Assembly: GCF_019720735.1 (NCBI RefSeq)
Contig: NZ_CP081302.1
Coordinates: 1 to 64,000, forward strand
DNA: 64,000 bases
Source of the DNA: Mycoplasma sp. Ms02
GTDB lineage: Bacteria > Bacillota_I > Bacilli_A > Mycoplasmatales > Metamycoplasmataceae
Reading direction: 5' to 3'
The notes beneath the pieces were generated by a model. That model worked only from the letters and a program-made list of their open reading frames with translations. It made no database searches and was not told the DNA's origin. Position 1 is the first letter of the stretch, and each line of letters opens with the position of its first letter. Made by a program: the position numbers and the translations under genes. Positions 42,187 to 52,965 of this stretch are shown one piece after another.

Positions 42187-43045
42187 CTAAATCTGCCTTA
42201 TTAAGTTTTTTTCACTTTTCCAGAAGCTCGACCCATTCTTGTTCGTTTTTGCATCTTAAGTATTCAATTTGGTCAGAGTCAATTCTCATATCATAAACTG
42301 GGGAAATCCCTGATTGTGTATGCTCTCTGTACCAACTTTTAACAAAGTTGATGTCATCTTGAGCTTCAGTGTGGTTGGTTAAAAAATTAAATGTTGAAAA
42401 ATTACGTTTTTTGATGTCGTAATTTTCAGGATGTTCGTAATCTCCTTCTTCGTCTCTTAAGAAGGTCGCTAATATTGTGTATCGATCTGCGTTCATCAAA
42501 TGAGCATAAAGTTGAGCTTGTTTTCTGTAAGCGACAGGAACACCTGGTCAACGGTTTGAAGGATCTTGTGATTTTTTAGATCATGTTTCGTATTTTTTGT
42601 ACCCTACTGTTTTAGCTTCCAAAAGTATACCCTCTGTTCTGTTAAAACCGTCGGGAACTCCACCGATTACATCATCTTTGCCTTCAAAATAGTTAAATCC
42701 ATAATCCTTTGCAACGTAATGCTCAATTACTACATCTGGATTTTTAGTCTTCATTAGTTCAGTGTAGAAACTAAAGATCTTGGGTTCGATTTCATTACCA
42801 GCATTAATATATTTTTTGCTTAAAACAGGCAATTTTAGTCTAGCGATATGACAAAATGCTCCAAACTGGCTTTTGAAAGCGTCTGTTTTGAGCACGTCAG
42901 GAATTGTGCTACCACCAATTTTTTTAAATTTGGTTCATTGGTCATCTGAAAGTAATTGCTTATGAAAATTTTCTTCTAGGTGTAATCTTTTGTTCACTTC
43001 ATCTAAAAAGTAATGTACACCATTGTAATATTTTCTTTTAGCCAT
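42173..43045 (-). CDS. YqaJ/RecE-like PD-(D/E)XK nuclease
   Basis: 290 residues. It follows the YqaJ/RecE-type alkaline exonuclease layout: GGSTIPDVLKTDAF (family: GgS.i.a.lG.s.f), INAGNEIEPKI (family: G...E), Asp132 in GGVPDGF, Glu143-x-Lys145 in LLEAKTV (D...ExK), and QAQLYAHLMNAD (family: Q.q.Y). All catalytic positions appear intact, so processive or structure-dependent DNA cleavage is plausible. In phages such proteins pair with a RecT-type annealing protein; none is present here. Start codon shares a base with the upstream kinase stop (TAATG). Confidence 0.8.
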
Positions 43046-43677
43046 TATTTTAAGTAGTTTCTAATAAATGTTTCTGCCATCATTGAAACATTGTCTCAGA
43101 AAGGAACTCCTTCTTCGTTGATTAGAATTCTTTGTGGAATGATGTAGTCAAAACAAATGTTTACTAATTTGTCAAAACTTGTTTCTGTGTCGTTGTCGTC
43201 AACACCAGCTACAAATTTAGTAGCATCCATGAATTTTTCGATTCTAATTGCAGTAACTTTAACCTTGTCTTCAGGCTTTACTACTTTTTGTACTTTTTGA
43301 ATGTTTCCTTTAAAGTAGTCTAATTCGTTTGGAAAACGCATGTCATCAATTAAAAAAAGTGAGTTTTGATTTGCTTCAGATGCTTTTTTTGCAAATTCAA
43401 TAATTTTATTGAATGTTCTAGCACATCAAATATCGCTGTCGATATTACGACCTACTTCTCCCATTGCGATTCATAAAGGTCTTACAACCTCTTTGTCGTT
43501 TCCGTCTCATTTAATTTCTTCTAAGATTGGTTTTGTAATTGCTTTAATTGGTTCAGCAAAAGACAAAATATAAATATTTTGGTATTTTTTAGCTAGCTTT
43601 TTTTGTAATTCGCTACTAAATAAACCTTTACCACTTCGTCTTTTTCCGTTTATTAAAATAACATTATGTTTGTTCAT
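43045..43677 (-). CDS. P-loop kinase, deoxynucleoside-monophosphate-kinase-like
   Basis: 210 residues. Walker A-type GKRRSGKG is at 11-18. IAMGEVGRNIDSDIWC and LIDDMRFPNELDYF match the phage dNMP kinase (T4 gene 1-like) pattern, in which DvRFpNE closes the substrate site and the Arg/Asp-Trp stretch contacts nucleotide. It would convert dNMP to dNDP. First gene of the trio with two nucleases; the phage-like character of the set suggests a shared origin. The upstream 130 nt (43678-43809) hold a purine-rich Shine-Dalgarno (AGGAGTG) and the topA terminator. Confidence 0.75.
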
Positions 43678-43780
43678 TATCACTCCTTATTTCAGTATGG
43701 TAATATCATAACAATTTTTGCATTTCGTCTTTTGATGTTTCAGAATTACCATATTTGAGTTTTCTAGGCTTAAAATGGTT

Positions 43781-43810
43781 AAAAAAATGGTATTGTAATA
43801 CCAATTTTTT
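43781..43810 (-). terminator. terminator of the topA operon
   Basis: TTGGTATT/AATACCAT hairpin with a U run on the minus strand, directly after the topA stop. Confidence 0.85.
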
Positions 43811-45633
43811 TATTTTGGAAGTTCTCCTTCGTTTAAACTTCTTGTAAATTTACAATTTGGGAAGTTTTTACATCCAACAAATTTCTGACCTTTTTTGTTT
43901 CTACGAACGATTAATAATCCTTCATCTTCTGGACAAGGTTCAGGGAGAATGATTTCTGCCATTGCTGTTTTTTCCATTTCTTCGGCTGCCTTGTCAAGAC
44001 TTTTTGTGAATCTTTCTCAAAATTCAGTCATAACTGTAGGGACTTCAAGTTGAGAATCTGCGATTTGATCCAACTCAGCTTCAACATGAGCTGTGTATTC
44101 TTCGTTTATAATGTCGCTAAAATGATTGATTAGTTTTTCAAGGACATTAAAACCGAATTCTGTAGGTTTTATTGATGAACCTTCAGTTTCAACGTAATCA
44201 CGTTCTTTAATAATTTTAATAGTTGAAGCAAAAGTAGATGGACGACCTACTTTAATTTCATCAAGAGCTTCAATTAGCGAACCGTCTGTATATCTAGGAA
44301 TTGGTTTAGTTTGGTGGAAAGAAAAGTCAAAATTCTCCACTGGAATGATTTGATTTAATTGATAATTTGGATCTGGCGCATCTTCTTCGACACCTGTAAC
44401 AACATAAAATCCATCAAATACGACACTAGAAAATGAATTTCTGAATTTGTAATCACCATTTTGGTAAGTGTATGACTTAGATGATCTTATTGGTTGTTTA
44501 ATTAATGCTTGAAGTGTGTTGTTGTAAATCAATTCATACAATTTAATATCAGTATCTGTCATTTCAGGGTATTTTTGAGCAGCTAAAGCAGGTGTTAAAC
44601 TAACATCAGTAGGTCTGATAGCTTCGTGGGCATCTTGATCTCCTGAAAAGCCTTTTATTGAATCGCTGATATAATTTTTACCTCATTTTTGAGCTATATA
44701 AGCATGTGCTTGGTTGATAAATGTTTGACTTAGTCTTGAAGAGTCGGTTCTTGGGTATGAGATAAGACCACCATCACCAAAACCTTCATAAAGCCTTTGA
44801 GCTATGCTTTGTGTCGATCCTGAGCTGAAAGGACTTCTTTTATAAAGTGCAGCTTGTTTAAAAGGTGTCAGAGCTTTAACTTTTCTTTGGGTTTCTGAAA
44901 TATCAACTACTTCTAGTTCTTTTTTGGCAGTTTCAAAGTACTTTTTAATTTCTTCAATTTGTTCTGGATAAATTCAGTTCTTTTCTTTGTCAGGATTTGC
45001 TGAATTAAAGTATTCAGCTTCTTGATTATCTTTTGTTAAAGCCAATAATTTGTAGTAATCGGTCGGAATAAAGGCTTGAATTTCTTTTTCACGATCGATT
45101 ACAAGTTTTAGGGCTATAGATTGCACTCTACCTGCACTTGGAGATGTAGGAGCGTTTGCAATTTTTGTTCTTAAAAGACCACTTAATCTGAAACCAATAA
45201 CACGGTCTAGCATACGACGAGCTTTTTGTGCATTAACTAAAGGATCGTTAATTTTAGTTGGATTGCTCATAGCTTGCTCGATTGCATCTTTTGTAATTTC
45301 GTTATATTTAATTCTAAAGTATTTATCTTTTACATCAAGAAATTCAACCAAGTGATCACCAATTGCTTCACCTTCACGGTCGGGGTCAGTTGCGATGTAA
45401 ACATTTTCAGATTTACTTGCGAGCTTTTTTAATTTTTGAATTAGTTGTTTTTTACCTTTTTCAAGAGTATATTGAGGTGTTCAAGTATCTAAATCAATAC
45501 CAAGACGGAACTTTCCACTTTTTTTAAGTTCTGCAATATGACCAACACTTGCTTCTACTAAATATTCTTCACCAAGATATTTTTGAATGGTTTTTACCTT
45601 GTTTGGTGACTCAACTATTACTAAGTTTTTCAT
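43810..45633 (-). CDS. topA: DNA topoisomerase I
   Basis: 607 residues. Type IA topoisomerase that relaxes negative supercoils. N-terminal TOPRIM domain with Mg-binding [10 protein letters not shown] (~81-90). The catalytic tyrosine is in [23 protein letters not shown] and [10 protein letters not shown] are further family motifs. A single C-terminal zinc-ribbon-like segment keeps only three of the usual four cysteines (PCPEDEG, then [10 protein letters not shown]). I start at the ATG of [12 protein letters not shown], the conserved family N-terminus, not at an in-frame upstream codon (45696). Last gene of the long folT-topA operon. Confidence 0.95.
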
Positions 45634-45655
45634 AAATATAAATTTACCACAATCT

Positions 45656-46366
45656 TTAGTGGTTTGTCCTTTTTTCTTTAAGGGCGAGAATTTCAAAAGA
45701 TTCTAATCTTCTTCATTCTCCTGCTTTTAAGTTTAAATTTTGCAAACTCAAATTTGCAAAATTTGTACGTTCTAATTTAATAACTTTTAGATTTTTAGCT
45801 TTAAACATTCTTCTAACTTGATGATATTTTCCTTGATCAATTGTCAAGTAGCACTCGTTTGATGAAAGAGTTTCAAAGGCGATTGCTTTTGCGATGTATT
45901 CGTTATTTATATTTACACCTTGATTACAAAATGATTCAAGATCTTCGAGTTTAATTTCTTTGTCAGTTTTAACGTAATACGTTTTTTTGACATGTTTTTT
46001 GGGGTTAAGGAGTTCGTGCAGTAGTTTAGTATCATCACTTAGTATTAAAAGTCCTGATGTATCTTTGTCTAAGCGTCCAAAACTTTGTACGTTTTTTGGT
46101 AAAAAATCTAAATAATCATAAATTGTTTGGTTGTATTTATCTTCGTGAGAACAAACTAATCCCAAAGGTTTATTAAAAACATAATAACTGAACTCGTTTG
46201 TATCTATTTCTTGATTATCAATTATCAGTTTGTCTCCAAAATTAACTTTTTGACCATGCTTCGCTTTTAAATCATTTACTAAGACAAAACCTTGAGCTAT
46301 TTTCTTTTTTATCTCAGTACGAGATAATCTAGTTTTTAGCGATATAAGTTTTTCGATTCTAACCAT
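45656..46366 (-). CDS. rsuA: pseudouridine synthase, RsuA-like
   Basis: 236 residues. N-terminal S4 RNA-binding domain ([20 protein letters not shown]) and a RsuA/RluB-type catalytic domain with the active Asp in [23 protein letters not shown] is the conserved C-terminal motif. RsuA modifies U516 of 16S rRNA; the short size and LDKDTSGLL form favour RsuA over RluB, but the target is inferred. It ends 22 nt before the topA start and begins 1 nt after the lipoprotein stop. Confidence 0.87.
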
Positions 46367-46367
46367 A

Positions 46368-47441
46368 TTAAAGCGATTTAATTAATAAATAAATATTTTT
46401 TAAACCAGAGTTCATAAGACCGAAAGATGTTGATGTATAAGTGTCATTATCTTTATCAATTAAAAAGTTTAAAAACTTTTTATACGGATATTGATTTGAA
46501 TTTATCTTTGTTATTTCTGAAATTGATTGATTCAAGTTTTCTAGGGATGCTACAACTTCATCAAAAATTTGTTTGATTTCTGGGGTTGAATTTAAAGCTT
46601 CGGTAAATTTTGAATTAGCTTTTAGCTCTTCAATCATTTCTTGAATTTTTTGACGTGTGTTAATACTTTGTGAACCTTCTTCGGCTTGAACAGTCACTAG
46701 CATTCATTCTCTTACAATGTTACCAAGCGCATGTGTATGTGTTTTAAGTTGTTCTTGGTATGTTTGAGTTGAAGATTCGTTATTATCCGATAAATAATTT
46801 GCTATTAAATCGTAGTTAACTGTTTTTAATGATTCGTCAAATCATCTTTTTACATATACTGAGCTATTAGAAGTTTCTGAAGCGTTGATTACTTGATCGA
46901 TATCGATTAATAAACCTTTTTTTATATCTCTCATAGCATCTAAAGATTGAGAATAACTTTTTAGTATATTAATCACTTCTAGATATTTATTGTCATTTAT
47001 TCATTGATCTTTACGTTCTTTAAGAAGTTTGCTGATATCCTTGTTGATGAATGACATTTTTTCAAGGTAATCCAAAATTGAATCAGAAGAACTAGAAACA
47101 AAAAAGCGATTTCTTATTTCGTCAATTACAGCATTATCATTTTCTTGTATTTTTTCGATTAGAGAATAAAGTTTTTGGCTTAAATCTAGGGCTTTTGCAT
47201 TGATTTCTTTATAGAAATAATCGATATTTTCAGTTTTAAGACTTGATTGGTTGTTAATAAACTTATCAAAATCTTTTTTACCTTTTTCAATTTTTGAGAT
47301 ATTGATTTTTATTTCGCTAAGTTTTTTATCGTCTTCGCTTTGAATTCTGTTGTCAAAAGTTGATCCACACGAAGCAGAAATAAATGGAATTACAGAAAGT
47401 GAAGCGAAAATTAAGCTAATCTTTTTGATTCTTTTTAGCAT
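46368..47441 (-). CDS. lipoprotein embedded in the rluB-rsuA operon
   Basis: 357 residues. Signal peptide with lipobox ISASC (Cys at about 25). The mature part is helical and rich in Lys, Ser, Asn and Asp, without recognisable domains. Its start overlaps rluB by 26 nt and its stop precedes rsuA by 1 nt, so it is translated from the same mRNA as two rRNA-modification enzymes. Function unknown; a surface role is inferred from the lipobox only. Confidence 0.85.
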
Positions 47442-48159
47442 CTTTCTCCATTTCTAGCTCTCTTTGGTAAACTATGTATTTTAAGTTCTTAACTTCCTTT
47501 ATTGATAATCTCCTGTGCTCTCCAACAGGAATTTTTTCAACTGTTATACCTGCAAATTCGACCCTTTTTAGGTTTATAACCTTTTTATTTACATACTCAA
47601 AGAGTTCTTTAACGTGGTGATATGTTCCGACTCTTAGTGAAACTAAATAAGTTTTTGTATCTAGTTGCTCCACAGTTTGAATTGACATTGTGTTTTTAAT
47701 AGGGACAGGTTTATTTAATCTTTTAAGTTCTATCTTATTTAAAGGTTCATTTAATCTTGCTCTATATTTACGTAAGATTTGATATCTTGGATGAATTAAT
47801 TTATTTGATAACTCACCATCGTTTGTCATTATTAAAACACCTGTAGTGTCATAATCTAATCTACCAACAGGAAAAATTCTTTCTCTTGAAGGAATTAATT
47901 CTGTCACAAGTGTTCTGTTGAAATTGTCTTTAAGCGAACAAATTGTTTTTTCAGGTTTGTTTAAAACGTAATAAACTTTGTTTTCTTGGTTGATTGGAAC
48001 GTTATCGACAGAAATATGGTCCTTAAAAGATGCTTTTTGTCCGAGCTCAGCAACTTTTCCATTAACTTTTACACGACCAGCTTTAATAAGGTTCTCTGCT
48101 TCTCTTCTTGAAGCTATACCAGCTTGAGAGAGTAATTTTTGCAATCTTTCTGTGTTCAT
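47416..48159 (-). CDS. rluB: pseudouridine synthase, RluB-like
   Basis: 247 residues. S4 domain at the N-terminus (RLQKLLSQAGIASRREAENL, the RluB/RsuA signature) and catalytic Asp in FPVGRLDYDTTGVLIM. GTYHHVKELFE corresponds to the usual G..hqvR.m. RluB modifies U2605 of 23S rRNA. The 3' end is Lys-rich (KDAKKNQKD) because it overlaps the next gene. It starts 2 nt after the nadD-yqeK stop. Confidence 0.9.
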   Translation of the reverse strand: MNTERLQKLLSQAGIASRREAENLIKAGRVKVNGKVAELGQKASFKDHISVDNVPINQENKVYYVLNKPEKTICSLKDNFNRTLVTELIPSRERIFPVGRLDYDTTGVLIMTNDGELSNKLIHPRYQILRKYRARLNEPLNKIELKRLNKPVPIKNTMSIQTVEQLDTKTYLVSLRVGTYHHVKELFEYVNKKVINLKRVEFAGITVEKIPVGEHRRLSIKEVKNLKYIVYQRELEMEKDAKKNQKD

Positions 48160-48161
48160 TT

Positions 48162-49259
48162 TTATCCTTTATTTATGTATTTATTGTAAATTTCTTCCTG
48201 TCTTGGAGTAAATTTTGTTTGCTTTTCGTATTTTTCAAAGTTATAGACGTAAGTTACTACTGCCTTAAATCCTGCCTCAAGATCATTAAAAGCCAGCTCT
48301 CTTAATTTTTGGATACCTGAAAATTTTCTTCCTTCACAGATTTTGTCTGAAATATAAACTACTTTATCCAATCAGTTTAATTCTTTGTTGCTAAAATCAT
48401 CTAATGTTGTGTGAACTAAAACCGAATGTTCAATTTCGGGATCTTGAACTTGGTAGTAGTGTTTTAATCAAACATATCCTGCTGTTTGATGCAATTCGTG
48501 TTTACTAATGTTTCTATCAAAGTTTTCAAAGTGATTAATAAAATTAATTGAAACTTCTGGATCCCATTCCTTAGCAATATCATGAAATAATCCTGCGTAA
48601 TATGCTTTTTTGGCTGAAAGTCCATGTTTTTTTGCTAGTTCGGCAGCAAATGTCGCAGTAGCTAAACAATGCTTAGCTCTTTTTGCTGAAAGTGTATTGT
48701 GAACTAACTCCTTGGCATATAAAAAGTTCTTTCCAATGATTTCAATAACAGAATCTTCTACAGAATCTAAATTTCCTCTTTTGAAGTTAGTTGAAGAAGC
48801 TTCATAAAGATCGTTTTTAATTAATAAACCGTTGTATTTTTTAATATTAATTTTATTAACTGATTTTGTTCTTTTCAAGACGGTTATCTTTGCTAATTTA
48901 GACAACTCTTCAATATTTTTTCATTTATCTAATTTTAGTAAGTTGTCTGATCCCATAACTAGATATAATTCATCATTTTTGTATTTATTTTTTAAGTATT
49001 TAACAGTATCGATTGTGTAGCTGATTCCTTTTCTGTTTATTTCGAAAAGTGAAATTTCAGCTTTTTCTGGCAATACTTTTTCAATCATTGAAACTCTTAA
49101 GTCGTCGCTTACTAAATCGGTTTTTGCTTTAAAAGGTGATTTATGAGCTGGTACAATGATTAATTTGTCAAGATTTAACTCTTTTATAGCAACATTCATC
49201 ATTTGAACGTGACCTTTGTGGATTGGGTTGAATGAACCTCCAAAGATACCTATTTTCAT
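48162..49259 (-). CDS. nadD: bifunctional NadD adenylyltransferase and YqeK-type HD hydrolase
   Basis: 365 residues. Residues 1-~170 are nicotinate-mononucleotide adenylyltransferase: GGSFNPIHKGH (7-17, nucleotide-binding HxGH), SYTIDTVKYLK and MGSDNLLKL. Residues ~175-365 are an HD domain of the YqeK family (AKHCLATATFAAELA, FHDIAKEW, HQTAGYV), whose bacterial members split diadenosine tetraphosphate symmetrically. In Firmicutes the two are adjacent genes; in mollicutes such a fusion is known. It makes deamido-NAD and possibly clears Ap4A. Start shares a base with the dinB stop. Confidence 0.92.
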
Positions 49260-50515
49260 TATTTCTTCCTTTCAGATATATCTTTTGCTAAAAACCTATG
49301 TTGTGAAGAAGATACATCTTTAATTTTTGAGTGTTGCGATAAAGTTTTTAAGCTTTTTTTATTTAATTGAAAATTTATTGAATCAATTATCCTGCTCACA
49401 TCATTTTCTGGTCTGGTTTCATTTTCAAAAAGATTAATTTGACTCTTTAATAAATCAGCATTTTTAAGATTTTGGAGTCTAACACCAACACCTTTTAAAA
49501 CTGAACCATCATAGACGATATCAAACATCTGGTTAATTTGACTTCAAATTTCAGAAAAATCATTTGTGTGAGATTTAATTTTTCTTGAAAATCTTTTTCA
49601 TTTAAGTGTTTCTAATAACCTTAGATTAAGACTTATGGTATTACCTACTAAATTTCTATTTTGAGCTCTAATACAAACCTTTTTAAGTTGTTCTTTGATA
49701 TGTTCTTTAATATCGTAAACATCTGATAAATAGTACATTTCAAAAGATATTTCGTGACCTATGTTTTTAAAATCCTCTATTTCGGTTTGAATTTCTATTT
49801 CACCTGGTCCGTAAAGGTTATTAAAAATATGTTCAGACTCAAAACCGACTATTTTCTTGAATTCTTTACGTCTTTCATTTCAGCGCTCAAGATCACCGAT
49901 TTTATAAATGCCTGCAGCATAAAGCTTTTCGTAGCTTCCTCGACCCAGTCCAAAAAATTCAGATATTTCAAGATCATAAAAATTCTTTTTAATATCTGAA
50001 TTAGAAGTGTATTTTATTCCAAAAGGTTTTGCCAAATTAGTGGTCATTTTGGCAATAAACTTAGAATGTCCTATACCAACAGTTAAAGGAATATTAAATT
50101 TTTCTTTTATATTTTTTTGAATTAGAGTGGCTAGTTCAATTGCTTCATTTGCGTTATTAACAGCATTTGAAGCGTCAAAATAAGCTTCATCAACAGAATA
50201 AACTTCATAAACAAGTTTATAAGTCTGATGAATAAAATCGAATATTTCTTTAGAAAGCATATTAAAGAAATCATGATTCGGTTGTCAGACATGAAATTTG
50301 TTTGAAATTTTTTCAAGTTCATTTATTCTCATACCGACTTTTGCACCCTTTTTCTTTAGTTCTTGACTAAGAGCTACCGATATTGAATTTGTTGCATCAG
50401 AGCGAGCAATTGAAACTTCTTTATCTTTTAATTCTGGGATTACAGATTTAATGGCACTTGCAAAATATGAGTCAAAATCAATATGGAAAATTCAGTTTAT
50501 TTTTTTATAAATCAT
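49259..50515 (-). CDS. dinB: Y-family DNA polymerase (DinB/Pol IV-like)
   Basis: 418 residues. Translesion polymerase: metal ligands in FHIDFDSYFAS (Asp13, Asp15) and VYSVDEAYFD, with GIGHSKFIAKMTTNLAKPFG and the helix-hairpin-helix FFGLGRGSYEKLYAAGI. The usual 'C.aYEAR' segment is replaced by SIARSDATNSISVA, so steric-gate residues differ somewhat; such variation occurs in mollicute Y-polymerases. Overlaps the SufU-like gene by 11 nt and nadD by one base. Confidence 0.9.
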
Positions 50516-50930
50516 TTTTGATTAAATCGCTAAAGATTTTTGAACATGATATTCTACTAAGATGTTTTTTGACGTTATAAAAAACTCACAGGGGACCAAG
50601 CAATTCTGATTCTTCTTCAGTCATGTCACCCCTTTCGATAAAATCCTCGTAAGTTTTTAGTATTTGAGAAATTTCTTGTTTTGTTTTATTTTTTAAAACA
50701 TCAATTAAAATGTCGGTTGATGATCTAAAAATCGCACAACCCTCTGATTTTGTTTTTACATCGACAAGAAGATCTCCGTCTCACTTTAAAGAAGCTCAAA
50801 GGCTGTCGGCACACGTCTGAGATTGTTTAAACTTAAAATCAAGATCTTTTTCAGATTCTGAAGCAGCATTTTGAGGATTTAAATAACGTTTCATAATTAA
50901 ATCTCTTGCATCGTTTGCATTAAAAGTCAT
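50505..50930 (-). CDS. sufU: iron-sulfur scaffold protein, SufU/IscU-like
   Basis: 141 residues. Three cysteines at expected scaffold positions: Cys40 (QTCAD, with Asp42), Cys65 (EGCAIFRSS) and Cys129 (RISCSKI). In SufU these bind zinc and accept persulfide sulfur from SufS. It overlaps sufS by 11 nt and dinB by 11 nt, keeping the sufS-sufU pair. No SufB/C/D genes are here, in line with the minimal iron-sulfur machinery of mycoplasmas. Three TGA-encoded Trp. Confidence 0.88.
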
Positions 50931-52083
50931 AAAAATCTCCTCCGTTTTTAAGTTCGTTAACTAACTTGTCAATTTCTTCATATGTGTTGTATATTCCTAA
51001 AGAAATTCTTAAGTACGAATGATCGGGTTTTATATTTCTTAAATAAGGGGCACAAAAAATTCCTGAAATGGTGTAAATATTCCTTGATCCTAGATAAGTC
51101 GCAACGTCTTGTGCATTTATGTTTTTGATATTTATTAGTGTTATATAATCACCTTTATTTGTAACGATATCAACGTTTTCTAGTAGTGATAATTTATCGT
51201 AAAGATAGTTAGATAATTTTTCAAGAATTTCTTTTGTTCTTTTATATCCGACTTCATTTAAGAAGTCTAGCGATTTATCGAACATAAAAATTCCTGCTAA
51301 ATTTGGAGTTCCTGGCTCATAAACTTGAATTGTTTCCTTTAGTGTTCAAGTCATGTCTGTATCAATTTTTGCTACAGATCCTCCACCAAACTTAACTGGT
51401 CTAATTGTTCTTAGTAACTCTTCTTTAATTGCTAAAACACCAAGTCCTGTAGGTCCATAAAGTTTGTTTGTACTAAAAACTATAACATCATTGTTTTTTA
51501 AACTTACTTTTTGATGTGCGATCGCTTGTGCAGCATCATTAACTACGATTGCACCAACATCCTTTGCTCTTGTGTAAATTTCATCCATGTCATAACTTTG
51601 TGAAAAATTATTAGTTTCGGATGAATAAGATATTATCTTGGTTTTAGAAGTAATTTGATCCACTATTGTCTCTGAGAGTTTAATAGTTGATTGGGTTTCT
51701 TTTGCAATTTCGATTCAAGGTAATAGGTTTGATGAATGATTATAAGAACTTAATAAAATTTCATCACCTGGTTTTAGAATTTGTCTTGACATCGCAACAA
51801 AAAGATTAATTGATTCTGTTGTACCACTTGTGAAAATTACTTCGTTTTCTGTAGCGTCAATTAACTTTCCTGTTTTCTGTCTTGTTCTTTTTAAGACTTG
51901 ATTAACTTCGACACCTAAAGGTGTATCAGCTGTTCTTGAAGATATTGAATTTTCTGTATAAAACTTATTTACAGCATCAATTGCAACTTGTGGTTTTAAA
52001 ACCAAAGCGGCATTATCAAAATAATTAATTTTGTTAGCTACTGGGAATTGTGCTCTAATGTCTTCGTTATTTAACTTTTTCAT
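50920..52083 (-). CDS. sufS: cysteine desulfurase (SufS-like)
   Basis: 387 residues, PLP enzyme that takes sulfur from cysteine and hands it to SufU. PLP lysine Lys207 in FSTNKLYGPTG (usual SgHKLyGP, His here Asn). The active-site loop cysteine is Cys344 in GIFCAPYLR. TSGTTESINL and NDAAQAIAH are family motifs. Start shares a base with the upstream gene's stop (TAATG). Confidence 0.93.
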
Positions 52084-52526
52084 TATTTAATGTACTTTAA
52101 AAATTTGATCAAGAACTTATTGAAGTCTTTTTTATCCTTTAAGGCTTCCAAGAATTCGTTGTAGTATTTTTGCTTAAGAATGTCAATTTCAATGTTTGAA
52201 GTTTTGTTTTTTCACATTGAGTAAGGGTTATTTTTGAAATTATTGCTGTAGTTTTTCTTACGATTAAGCTTCTTATATGTTTGAAGAGTGAAAAAGTAGA
52301 AAAAAGGTTCTAAAACATCAACATTATTTTCGTTTGAAAATTTATAAAGCGTTTTTTGAACTTTGATATCTCATTCACCTTTTGATAACTTGATAAAAGT
52401 TAAAACTTCCTTTGTGCTCAAATCAGCAACTTCTATATCTCTAAAATAATCAAATGCTGTAGATAAAGCGTTTTTGTAGAAAATTGTTCTTTTGTTTTTT
52501 AAACATTTCTTAATTTTTTGAATCAT
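52083..52526 (-). CDS. conserved-looking hypothetical protein between nusB and sufS
   Basis: 147 residues, very basic and aromatic (many Lys, Phe, Tyr, Asn), predicted all-helical, without signal peptide or membrane segment. No family recognised. Three TGA-type codons encode Trp. It overlaps nusB by 17 nt and is start-stop coupled to sufS. The basic character would fit RNA or DNA binding, but that is only inference. Confidence 0.75.
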
Positions 52527-52953
52527 TAGCTTTATCCTTTGATTCTAGATAAACAAGTGCTTTATATACGTTTTGTAGAATAGCGTTAATAAATGCAATT
52601 TGCTTTTTAGCTTGTTCTGCATCAGTCATGAAGCTTTTTGCGATTTCGAGTGCTTCATTGATAACTATTTTAGGATCAATTGAAAGAAATTCATGAGTCG
52701 CGTTTATCAAGATGGCTCTAACAATCGGGTCGATTCTTTCTCATGATCAGTCATTGTTTAAAAACTTTTGAACCATAACTTGGTAAAACTTAAGGTTTTT
52801 CGCAATCTTTTCCAATGTTTTAAGTTGTTCTTGATTAATGTGTTCAAAATTATCAAAAACATCTTGAACATCAATTGTTTGATCGGTTAATTGATAGCTA
52901 TATAAAACTTGAATAACTTCAATTCTCGTTTGCCTTCTTGATTTCTTTTTCAT
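52510..52953 (-). CDS. nusB: transcription antitermination factor NusB
   Basis: 147 residues, standard NusB size. It opens RRQTRIEVIQVLYSYQL (family: R..Ar..a.q.LY..e), with ERIDPIVRAILINATHEFL and VINEALEIAKSF as the conserved C-terminal helices. It binds BoxA RNA with S10 in rRNA antitermination. AAGGAG Shine-Dalgarno upstream. 12 nt after the folT-like stop. Confidence 0.92.
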
Positions 52954-52965
52954 GATTTTCTCCTT

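Noticed and set aside
44563-44973. Apparent break in topA
   Set aside because: The interruptions are TGA codons, read as Trp in this organism; the frame is continuous. The same applies to most split-looking genes here, but not to pcrA (TAA) or ecfA1 (true frame change).
49259-50515. Reading the Y-family polymerase as a UmuC/phage type or a pseudogene
   Set aside because: The frame is intact with metal-binding aspartates in place; the divergent fingers region is not enough to call it broken or phage-derived.
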